Source: CAWUKV01 sp963923025 (GTDB taxonomy: Bacteria; Cyanobacteriota; Cyanobacteriia; Phormidesmidales; Phormidesmidaceae). Taken from it: 5,714 bases of DNA. How positions within the stretch are numbered: the first letter of the stretch is position 1; each line of letters starts with the position of its first letter. Shown one piece after another: positions 1 through 4,822 of this stretch. A program made the position numbers and the translations under genes. The DNA is taken from NCBI GenBank assembly GCA_963923025.1, contig CAWUKV010000275.1, positions 1 through 5,714 on the forward strand, in the 5' to 3' direction. The notes beneath the pieces were generated by a model. That model was not told where the DNA came from, did no database searches, and saw only the letters and a program-made list of their open reading frames with translations.

Positions 1-113
1 CCACGCACGGCCGCCTCCACGTCATGGGGAAATCGTTGCAGAGACTTCCCCCGAGTGCTCAGCCGCAGAATTGTTTGGTGATGCGTTGAGTGGTGGGTTG
101 CAGTGGTCGGCAT
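1..113 (-). CDS. Partial N-terminus of a YjbQ/UPF0047-like protein (3' end beyond window)
   Basis: An open frame runs from ATG (complement of 111-113) to the left edge without a stop, giving 37 codons of an incomplete protein. After a His/Thr-rich start (MPTTATHHSTHHQ) it reads QTILRLSTRGKSLQRFPHDV and then EAAVR. This pattern of 'QT-L-LST-GK' beta strand followed by an amphipathic 'DVEAAV' helix resembles the N-terminus of the YjbQ/UPF0047 family (about 130-150 residues; E. coli YjbQ begins WYQQTLTL). Members of that family have been linked to weak thiamine-phosphate synthase activity, but their main role is unsettled. The diagnostic C-terminal His/Glu residues lie outside the window, so the assignment rests only on N-terminal resemblance recalled from memory. 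No clear Shine-Dalgarno sequence precedes the ATG, but it is the first ATG after an in-frame upstream stop. The gene is divergent from the pentapeptide-repeat gene. Chance openness over 113 bp is possible. Confidence 0.5.
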   Translation of the reverse strand, partial: MPTTATHHSTHHQTILRLSTRGKSLQRFPHDVEAAVR

Positions 114-147
114 AGTGGGGGTTGACGCTGGGGTCTGACGCTCAATG

Positions 148-161
148 CCTATCAGGATAGG
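148..161. repeat. Small palindrome CCTATC-AG-GATAGG
   Basis: A perfect 6-bp inverted repeat separated by 2 bp lies in the divergent promoter region, 35 bp upstream of the minus-strand ATG at 113. It could be an operator for a dimeric regulator or the base of a small hairpin. There is no T-tract beside it, so it does not look like a terminator. Confidence 0.3.
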
Positions 162-267
162 TCAGTGACGGTGCCCCCGAGATAACGTGACGCCAGACGA
201 TACAAAATTTTGAATGCGGTCAGAATATCGCGGTCTAGCCTGTTCTTAGTTGTATCAAGACGGGAAC

Positions 268-273
268 TTTAAT
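268..273 (+). promoter_or_regulatory. Possible -10 element (TTTAAT) for the pentapeptide-repeat gene
   Basis: TTTAAT matches TATAAT at five of six positions and lies about 110 bp upstream of the ATG at 382. No good -35 hexamer sits 16-18 bp upstream. Cyanobacterial promoters can lack a -35 and depend on an activator, but a lone hexamer in a moderately AT-rich stretch is weak evidence. Confidence 0.2.
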
Positions 274-333
274 CCTAGATATCACGGGCATTTTTTGACG
301 CTTAATGTAGCGATTGCGGCCTTTTCACGGGTA

Positions 334-352
334 CGTAACACGTGACATTACG
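334..352. promoter_or_regulatory. Interrupted palindrome CGTAA-N9-TTACG, possible operator
   Basis: Perfect 5-bp inverted arms (334-338 and 348-352) flank a 9-bp centre that itself contains the palindrome CACGTG (339-344). The element ends 29 bp before the ATG of the pentapeptide-repeat gene, a position suited to an operator or a leader hairpin. No known regulator consensus was recognised; it does not fit NtcA (GTA-N8-TAC). Confidence 0.3.
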
Positions 353-381
353 GCGACGTCTACCCCTTCATTCGGTCTGTC

Positions 382-1434
382 ATGATTGACCAATCCCCCA
401 TAGTAGTGCTGGCTCAGGGTGTGCTGGCATGGAATCGGTGGCGGCGAGTAACGCCGTCGGATACGGTACACGGCCCTGTATCAAAAACAGCTGACCGACC
501 TAACTTAAGAGAGGCGTTACTGATTCGGGCCAGCCTAGCCGAGATTAACCTCAGCTATGTTGATGGCTGCATGATCAACCTGGCGGGTGCAGATTTGCGC
601 CGGGCCAACCTCCGTGAGGCCGTTTTCTACACGGCGAACCTGGCTCAGGCTCAGCTCGAATCAGCCAATTTGCTAGGCGCAGACCTGCGGGAGGCCAATC
701 TCAAGGCTGCTAACCTCAGCCGGGTACAAAGTAAGCTAGCCACCTTTAGCATGGCCGATTTGCAAGGGGCCAACCTGCGAGAAGCGATTCTCACCCAGTC
801 CAATTTTTGTGAGGCGTCCTTGGGGCAAGTTGATGCCTGCATGGCCGATTTGTTGGGCTGTGACCTGAGCTACAGCGACCTGCAAAACAGCACCCTGTAC
901 ACTGCTAACTTGTACCGGGCTAGACTCAAACGTGCCAATCTAGGCAGCGCTGACCTAAGAGAGGTGAATGCCAGTCAGGCCAACTTTCAAGAGGCAGAGC
1001 TACGCGAAACTGACCTCAGCATGGCGATCTTGAGCTTGGCTAACTTTGTGGGGGCGTCGCTGCATAAGGCGACCCTAAAGCTGGCTAATTTGAGTTTGGC
1101 TAATTTGTGTATGGCGAGCTTAAGCCATGCCAACCTGCATCGAGCGATGATGTTGGGCATTAATGCCATTGGCGCTAACTTTTACCGGGCAAAGATGAAC
1201 GGCTGCAATCTGAGTGAAGCTGACTGCCGGGAGACCATTTTGAGTGAGGCGACACTACGTCAGGCCAACTTGAGCGGTGCCAACTTTAGCCGAGCCAATT
1301 TAGGCGGTGCGGACCTGCGAGGGGCAAATTTACGAGGAGCGGACCTGCGTGAGGCAAACCTGTGGGATGTGCTGATAGACGAGCATACGCAGCTAGAGGG
1401 AGCCAAGCTGCCGGACGGGTTTAAGTGGCCTTAG
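382..1434 (+). CDS. Pentapeptide-repeat protein with 58 consecutive repeats
   Basis: This 350-residue protein is almost entirely a pentapeptide-repeat domain (consensus A-D/N-L-x-x). Residues 41-330 form 58 pentads in perfect register with no insertion, predicting a right-handed quadrilateral beta-helix of about 14.5 coils. Residues 1-40 are a non-repeat N-terminus containing QGVLAWNRWR (12-21), a motif often found at the start of cyanobacterial pentapeptide proteins. Residues 331-350 (with GAKLPDGF) look like the C-terminal cap. A longer period of 90 residues is visible: C-M at 63-64, 153-154 and 243-244; YTAN at 83-86 and 173-176; AN[LF]YRA at 175-180 and 265-270. There is no signal peptide or clear membrane segment, so a soluble, probably cytoplasmic protein is inferred. 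The function is unknown; some family members mimic DNA or bind gyrase, but nothing here shows that. The start is supported by the N-terminal motif, although no clear Shine-Dalgarno sequence precedes it. Confidence 0.93.
   Translation: MIDQSPIVVLAQGVLAWNRWRRVTPSDTVHGPVSKTADRPNLREALLIRASLAEINLSYVDGCMINLAGADLRRANLREAVFYTANLAQAQLESANLLGADLREANLKAANLSRVQSKLATFSMADLQGANLREAILTQSNFCEASLGQVDACMADLLGCDLSYSDLQNSTLYTANLYRARLKRANLGSADLREVNASQANFQEAELRETDLSMAILSLANFVGASLHKATLKLANLSLANLCMASLSHANLHRAMMLGINAIGANFYRAKMNGCNLSEADCRETILSEATLRQANLSGANFSRANLGGADLRGANLRGADLREANLWDVLIDEHTQLEGAKLPDGFKWP
562..1371 (+). repeat. Three 270-bp (90-residue) internal super-repeats in the pentapeptide gene
   Basis: Units 562-831, 832-1101 and 1102-1371 each encode 18 pentads. 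Units 1 and 2 align without gaps with 37 of 90 identical residues by hand count, including non-consensus residues: D-x-C-M at the start, YTAN, DLRE, and S-M-A in the thirteenth pentad. Unit 3 shares C-M-A at its start, the AN[LF]YRA segment and an [AC]NL-x-x-AD-x-RE segment. Codon choice between units has drifted, so any duplication is old. Because all pentads share A and L, background identity is high and the case rests on the non-consensus matches. Confidence 0.5.
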
Positions 1435-1483
1435 TGCGTAGGGGATTGCGTGGGGCAGTAGGGGCTGGAGTTTAGTGTGGGGT

Positions 1484-1509
1484 AAGGGGAAAAGGTGAAG
1501 GGGAAAAGG
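1484..1509 (+). repeat. Tandem 12-bp direct repeat AAGGGGAAAAGG
   Basis: Two exact copies (1484-1495 and 1498-1509) with a 14-bp period, separated by TG, lie in the purine-rich spacer between convergent genes. Slippage-type duplication is the simplest explanation. Confidence 0.6.
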
Positions 1510-1517
1510 GTTTCACC
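1490..1517 (-). terminator. Possible weak intrinsic terminator of the glycosyltransferase gene
   Basis: Read on the minus strand, GGTGAA (1517-1512) pairs with TTCACC (1499-1494) across a 12-nt loop, and TTTT (1493-1490) follows at once. The hairpin starts four bases after the TAA stop at 1521-1523. The short stem, large loop and four-T tract make this a weak candidate. Confidence 0.3.
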
Positions 1518-1520
1518 TGA

Positions 1521-2615
1521 TTAGGCTGCTTCCCTCAAGGTGACTGAAATGGCCTCTGCAATCGCGCTATTGCCGTCTTTTTTTAGCTTTTGCGAGCTGG
1601 AGGGGTCTCCAAGCGGTGCGTGCAAGAATAATGACCAGTCTCCGGCAAAGAAGGCGGCTGCATCCACAATTTGGTGTCGAGTGTGGGTACGGATGCCGTC
1701 TAGCAGGAGCTGAGCTTCGGCGAAGTCGTCTCGGGGTAGGGTGACGATTGCGTTATTGAGTCGGCAGGCTTCAGCGAAGGTGCTGTAGCCCGGTTTAGAG
1801 AAAACGCGATCGCACACGGGCATAAAATCTACAGGCCGTAGGTTGTGGTCGCGGACCACGCGCAGATTGGGCAAATCAGGAGCCTGCCGGTCAAAGGTAA
1901 CGAACTGCCAGTCAGGAAAGACATTGAGGGCGTCGTAGGGAATTTGAGCCAGGCCCAGGCCGCCGAAGGTGAGCAGCACGGTTTTCTCTAGCGGTGCCGT
2001 TAGGTCGTAGCGGTTGCGAATATCTGCCTCGCTGAGTTTTGGGGTGCCGCCCGTAAGGCCCACATCGGTAATGTGGGGGAAGGCGGTCATGGGTTCGTGG
2101 AAGGGGAGGCGGAAGACGCGATCGCACTTGCTAAAACAGTCCGCAATCCAGTCGGCAATCTCGATAAACGCTCCCCCCCAGGCCCGATAGATAAAGTCCC
2201 AGCCAAAGTTGCTCATCATGTAGCAGGGCACCCCTGCTCTTTCTGCCAGGACCGTCGCCAGCGGGGGAATATCAGCCAGAACCAGATCGACACCCGCCAC
2301 CCGCAAAAACTCGACTTCATCTGCCAAAATCTCGTTCTGGTGGTCTCGAATCCACGCCAGTTTTTCTAGCGTGGCAGGCAGGTCCATGTTGAGGCTGTCC
2401 TGCTGCAACACACCGATGTCAAACTGCTTCTCTCGGTACTCGACTGGTGCGTCACCCAGGTAAGACTTCAGCAGCCATTGAGGCGCTGTCGTGGCGATAA
2501 TCAGTCGCAGCTCTGGCATCTGCTGAAGTAGTGTTGCAGCCACCGAAGCCGCTCTCGTTGCATGACCGAAGCCATGATTGGTGATAGCCAAATAAAGCGT
2601 TGATTGTTTTGTCAT
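1521..2615 (-). CDS. Glycosyltransferase-family protein (GT-B-like, related to the arabinokinase N-terminal domain)
   Basis: The 364-residue protein has features of a GT-B glycosyltransferase of the MurG/GT28-like type. An N-terminal strand and glycine loop contains NHGFGHATR (13-21), D-L-V-L-A-D-I-P-P-L-A is at 110-120, and SNFGWD (135-140) follows. A strand with TFGGLG (216-221) opens the C-terminal half, and KPGYSTFAEAC (274-284) plus PRDDFAEAQLLL fits the nucleotide-sugar side. The GHGFGHATR and KxGYxTxxEA patterns are those of the N-terminal domain of plant L-arabinokinase and similar stand-alone bacterial proteins. Donor and acceptor are unknown. The start is placed at the ATG at 2613-2615. 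An in-frame ATG at 2661-2663 would add 16 residues (MSSGSLFFVVLFLRSC), but those codons fall in the ftsH terminator and do not look conserved. The Shine-Dalgarno sequence is weak. No signal peptide or transmembrane helix is evident from M1. Confidence 0.8.
   Translation of the reverse strand: MTKQSTLYLAITNHGFGHATRAASVAATLLQQMPELRLIIATTAPQWLLKSYLGDAPVEYREKQFDIGVLQQDSLNMDLPATLEKLAWIRDHQNEILADEVEFLRVAGVDLVLADIPPLATVLAERAGVPCYMMSNFGWDFIYRAWGGAFIEIADWIADCFSKCDRVFRLPFHEPMTAFPHITDVGLTGGTPKLSEADIRNRYDLTAPLEKTVLLTFGGLGLAQIPYDALNVFPDWQFVTFDRQAPDLPNLRVVRDHNLRPVDFMPVCDRVFSKPGYSTFAEACRLNNAIVTLPRDDFAEAQLLLDGIRTHTRHQIVDAAAFFAGDWSLFLHAPLGDPSSSQKLKKDGNSAIAEAISVTLREAA
1806..1813. repeat. HIP1 octamer GCGATCGC
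   Basis: Exact copy of the palindrome over-represented in many cyanobacterial genomes, lying inside the glycosyltransferase coding region (encoding the CDR-V-F stretch near residue 269). Confidence 0.9.
2118..2125. repeat. HIP1 octamer GCGATCGC
   Basis: Second exact HIP1 copy in the glycosyltransferase gene, again at a C-D-R-V-F codon context (residues 164-168), so the two copies sit at similar protein-sequence contexts about 312 bp apart. Confidence 0.9.
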
Positions 2616-2639
2616 GCAGCTTCTCAAAAACAGGACAAC

Positions 2640-2670
2640 AAAAAAGAGGCTGCCCGAAGACAACCTCTTT
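2640..2670 (-). terminator. Strong intrinsic terminator downstream of ftsH
   Basis: On the minus strand, AAAGAGGTTGTC (2670-2659) pairs over 12 positions (two G-U wobbles) with GGCAGCCTCTTT (2654-2643), closed by the loop TTCG (2658-2655). With its flanking C and G this is the very stable C(UUCG)G tetraloop. The stem runs into a TTTTTT stretch (2645-2640). It begins 25 bp after the ftsH TAA at 2696-2698 and ends 24 bp before the glycosyltransferase ATG at 2615, so it should end or strongly reduce transcription leaving ftsH. Confidence 0.88.
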
Positions 2671-2695
2671 AGACTAGTCGATTCAGTTTGAGACC

Positions 2696-4582
2696 TTAGA
2701 GCTGAGGCACAAACCGCTCTTTTTCAGGAACGGCGGTGTACTCGGCCACGATTTGGCGGAGTTCCTCGCCGTCCATGGTCTCTTTCTCAATCAGCAGATC
2801 CACCAGGCGGTCCATCACCTCACGATTCTCGCTGACAATGCGGGTGGTCTCTTCGTAACAGTCGTTAACGATGCTGCGAACCTGACCATCGATGCGCTTG
2901 GCGACCTTCTCAGAGTACTCCGAGCGGGACATCCAGTTGCCACCCAGGAAGACTTCGCCCTGCTGACTCTCTAGCGACAGAGGACCCAGGTCGGACATGC
3001 CGAAGCGGGTAACCATCTGGCGGGCCATGGACGTCACCTGTTGCAGATCGTTGCCTGCGCCGGTAGTCACTTCAGAGTCGCCAAAGATGACTTCTTCTGC
3101 CACACGGCCACCCAGCGCACCCATAATGCGGGCCTTAAGCTGAGCGCGGGACACCAGAGACTGGTCTTCATCGGGCGTGAACCAGGTGAGACCTTGGGCC
3201 TGACCGCGAGGAATCAGCGTCACCTTTTGTACAGGGTCGTGATCTTTGACCAGAGTACCGATGATGGCGTGGCCAATCTCGTGGTAGGCAATCAGTCGCT
3301 TACTCTTACCATCCACCAGCGGTGTGCCTTCCATACCAGCGATGACGCGGTCTACCGCATCGTCGATTTCGCGCATGGTCATGGCGTCCTTACGACGGCG
3401 GGCCGTGAGAATAGCCGCTTCATTCAACAAGTTAGCCAAGTCTGCACCGGTAAAGCCGGGGGTACGACGGGCAATCGCCTCCAGGGAGATATCCTCGGCC
3501 AGCTTCTTGTTGCGAGCGTGGACGTCCAAGACCTCCAGACGCCCCTTAACATCGGGCGGATCAACCATCACTTGACGGTCAAAGCGGCCAGGACGCAGTA
3601 GGGCGGAGTCAAGTACGTCAACTCGGTTGGTTGCCGCAATGACAATGATGCCAGTGTTCCCCTCGAAGCCGTCCATTTCGGTCAGCATCTGGTTGAGGGT
3701 CTGCTCACGCTCGTCGTTGCCGCCGCCGATGCCAGCACCACGCTGACGGCCTACGGCGTCAATCTCGTCGATAAAGATGATGCAGGGCGCGTTTTCTTTC
3801 GCTTTCTTGAACAGGTCGCGGACGCGGGAGGCACCGACACCGACGAACATTTCAACAAACTCGGAGCCGGAGATGCTGAAGAAGGGCACGCCAGCTTCGC
3901 CAGCGATGGCCTTGGCCAGCAGCGTCTTACCGGTTCCCGGAGGGCCGACCAGCATCACACCCTTGGGGATGCGGGCACCCACAGCAGTGAAACGCTCGGG
4001 CTTCTTCAGGAAGGTGACGACCTCTTGCAGTTCCTCCTTCGCTTCGTCAATACCAGCTACGTCGTCAAACATGACGCCGGTCTTGGCTTCCATCATGAAG
4101 CGGGCCTTAGACTTACCGAAGTTCATTGCCTGGCCGGGGCCACCCATACCAGAGTTGGAACGGCGGAACAGGAAGAACAGACCACCAATCAGCAGGAAGG
4201 GGAACAGCAGATTGCCGAGGATGCCCACCAGTGCACCATCGTTGCGCGGGGGGTGGGAGTCCAGGCTGATGTCGGAGGCGCGGAGGCGCTCTATCAGCTC
4301 AGGGGCCGTACCGGGCAGGTCTACCCGCCAGCGCATAACGCGGTTGTCGATCTGGGGGTCAACGGCTTCGATGATGGCAGTACGGCCACCGTCGTAGATG
4401 TCTACGGCAGTGACGCGACCAGCATCTAGGTAATCCAAGAACCGCCCATAGGTCATGCGGGTATTTGCAGCATTGCGGCCCATGTCAGCAGGTGCGCTGC
4501 CCATGGAGCTTTGCCAGACAAAGAACCCGATGACCAGGAGGGGTAGCGTCCAGAGCAGGACCACTCTCCAAGAAAGCTTCAT
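2696..4582 (-). CDS. ftsH: FtsH ATP-dependent zinc metalloprotease, cyanobacterial FtsH2-like
   Basis: The 628-residue membrane protease has the full family layout. A first transmembrane segment is at about 7-23, a lumenal/periplasmic domain at 24-115, and a second transmembrane segment at about 117-139. The AAA+ module follows: Walker A GPPGTGKT (213-220), pore motif FVG (246-248), Walker B IIFIDE (268-273), and the second region of homology with arginine fingers R330 and R333. The protease domain has the zinc motif HEIGH (434-438) and third ligand D512. Length and sequence, including the RMTYGRFL segment and the QL C-terminus, resemble Synechocystis Slr0228 (FtsH2) and plastid VAR2. Those proteins act with FtsH3 in hexamers that degrade damaged photosystem II D1 in thylakoids; that role is inferred here. 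The ATG at 4580-4582 gives the expected N-terminus and has AGAGG (4598-4594) 11 nt upstream. V321 replaces the usual proline in the TNRPDVLD stretch, a minor change. Confidence 0.97.
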   Translation of the reverse strand: MKLSWRVVLLWTLPLLVIGFFVWQSSMGSAPADMGRNAANTRMTYGRFLDYLDAGRVTAVDIYDGGRTAIIEAVDPQIDNRVMRWRVDLPGTAPELIERLRASDISLDSHPPRNDGALVGILGNLLFPFLLIGGLFFLFRRSNSGMGGPGQAMNFGKSKARFMMEAKTGVMFDDVAGIDEAKEELQEVVTFLKKPERFTAVGARIPKGVMLVGPPGTGKTLLAKAIAGEAGVPFFSISGSEFVEMFVGVGASRVRDLFKKAKENAPCIIFIDEIDAVGRQRGAGIGGGNDEREQTLNQMLTEMDGFEGNTGIIVIAATNRVDVLDSALLRPGRFDRQVMVDPPDVKGRLEVLDVHARNKKLAEDISLEAIARRTPGFTGADLANLLNEAAILTARRRKDAMTMREIDDAVDRVIAGMEGTPLVDGKSKRLIAYHEIGHAIIGTLVKDHDPVQKVTLIPRGQAQGLTWFTPDEDQSLVSRAQLKARIMGALGGRVAEEVIFGDSEVTTGAGNDLQQVTSMARQMVTRFGMSDLGPLSLESQQGEVFLGGNWMSRSEYSEKVAKRIDGQVRSIVNDCYEETTRIVSENREVMDRLVDLLIEKETMDGEELRQIVAEYTAVPEKERFVPQL

Positions 4583-4593
4583 AACTTCGGTAG

Positions 4594-4598
4594 CCTCT
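4594..4598 (-). promoter_or_regulatory. Ribosome binding site of ftsH
   Basis: AGAGG on the minus strand lies 11 nt before the ftsH ATG. The spacing is slightly long, but the motif is a good anti-16S match and supports the chosen start. Confidence 0.55.
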
Positions 4599-4645
4599 TT
4601 AATTAATGAATCCGATGTCCGCTGCTTGCTGGGTATCCAGAAATG

Positions 4646-4671
4646 GGTGGGACAACAAGTAGGCGGGACAA
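4646..4671. repeat. Direct repeat GG(T/C)GGGACAA in the ftsH leader
   Basis: Two 10-bp copies with one mismatch (4646-4655 and 4662-4671) are spaced with a 16-bp period; on the ftsH strand they read TTGTCCC(A/G)CC. They lie 64-89 bp upstream of the ftsH start, probably within the transcribed leader if either candidate promoter is right. A role is not known. Confidence 0.45.
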
Positions 4672-4691
4672 GGGCGACTAGTCAAACGTGC

Positions 4692-4720
4692 TTTTTATTA
4701 CGTTAGTTCTTATTTCTCAA
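4692..4720 (-). promoter_or_regulatory. Candidate ftsH promoter, proximal
   Basis: TTGAGA (4720-4715) is followed after exactly 17 bp by TAAAAA (4697-4692). Transcription would begin near 4685 and give a leader of about 100 nt. Both hexamers are imperfect, and the stretch is AT-rich, which raises the chance of a random match. Confidence 0.35.
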
Positions 4721-4789
4721 CTTTGCGACCGGTATTGGACTGAGATTCGGCCCTCTAGTTACAAAGTCCTGAGAAGTATGAGACTAATC

Positions 4790-4807
4790 TTTACTAAATT
4801 TAACGTA
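4790..4807 (+). promoter_or_regulatory. HLR1-like motif (possible RpaB site)
   Basis: TTTACTAA-AT-TTAACGTA matches the HLR1 consensus (G/T)TTACA(T/A)(T/A)-N2-(G/T)TTACA(T/A)(T/A) at 7 of 8 and 6 of 8 positions. HLR1 is bound by the response regulator RpaB, which controls high-light genes in cyanobacteria. The motif overlaps the -10 of the distal candidate ftsH promoter, as expected for a repressing position. Three mismatches in an AT-rich stretch keep this tentative. Confidence 0.3.
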
Positions 4808-4822
4808 ATTTCCCTGGGTCAA
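4793..4822 (-). promoter_or_regulatory. Candidate ftsH promoter, distal
   Basis: TTGACC (4822-4817; five of six against TTGACA) is followed after 18 bp by TTTAGT (4798-4793; four of six against TATAAT). It would start transcription about 205 nt before the ftsH ATG. The -35 is the best in this gap; the -10 is weak. Confidence 0.35.

Larger units (their letters stand above)
123..301 (+). repeat. Four dispersed TGACGC direct repeats
   Basis: TGACGC occurs at 123-128, 136-141, 188-193 and 296-301, all in the same orientation. Two copies extend to 12 bases with a single mismatch: TGACGCTCAATG (136-147) and TGACGCTTAATG (296-307). A related TGACGG is at 166-171. The repeats lie only in the upstream region between the divergent genes, which fits repeated binding sites for a regulator. 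No known factor is assigned, and the spacings (13, 52 and 108 bp) are not a regular multiple of the helical turn. Confidence 0.4.
114..381. promoter_or_regulatory. Divergent intergenic/promoter region
   Basis: These 268 bp lie between two divergently oriented starts (minus at 113, plus at 382) and must hold the promoters for both if the left ORF is real. No convincing longer frame crosses it. It contains four same-strand TGACGC hexamers (123-128, 136-141, 188-193, 296-301), the palindrome CCTATC-AG-GATAGG (148-161) and the inverted repeat CGTAA-N9-TTACG (334-352). A TATAAT-like hexamer, TTTAAT, is at 268-273. No consensus -35/-10 pair with 16-18 bp spacing was found by eye on either strand, so promoter positions remain undefined. 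Confidence 0.55.
1435..1520. other. G-rich convergent intergenic spacer
   Basis: This 86-bp spacer separates the stop codons of two convergent genes. The plus strand has six GGGG runs (1441-1444, 1452-1455, 1461-1464, 1479-1482, 1486-1489, 1500-1503) and a GGG (1508-1510), and few cytosines. It includes a 12-bp direct repeat AAGGGGAAAAGG at 1484-1495 and 1498-1509. No hairpin plus T-tract serves as a plus-strand terminator for the pentapeptide gene. G-quadruplex formation is possible but would need at least one loop longer than 7 nt. Confidence 0.5.

Noticed and set aside
651..842. Minus-strand ORF of 63 codons inside the pentapeptide gene
   Set aside because: It is the antisense reading of the repeats; its L-A-S-x-x-A pattern is produced by the complementary periodic codons. 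It lacks independent support.
987..1169. Minus-strand ORF of 60 codons inside the pentapeptide gene
   Set aside because: Same antisense repeat artefact; the plus-strand reading is clearly the coding one.
2073..2369. Plus-strand ORF of 98 codons
   Set aside because: Lies wholly antisense to the glycosyltransferase gene, whose family motifs are clear; no recognisable protein features.
3041..4429. Several plus-strand ORFs of 83-206 codons
   Set aside because: All are antisense to ftsH, which is conserved over its whole length; composition reflects the complement of ftsH codons.
4629..4640. CTGG-GTAT-CCAG small hairpin in the ftsH leader
   Set aside because: A 4-bp stem is too short to be meaningful alone.
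4455..4706. Plus-strand ORF of 83 codons spanning the ftsH start and leader
   Set aside because: Half is antisense to the ftsH N-terminus and the rest crosses its regulatory region; no motif or ribosome binding site supports it.
4751..4777. GTTACAAA as a second HLR1 half-site upstream of ftsH
   Set aside because: One half matches well (4758-4765), but neither the preceding nor the following 10 bp provides a partner half, so only the 4790-4807 motif was kept.
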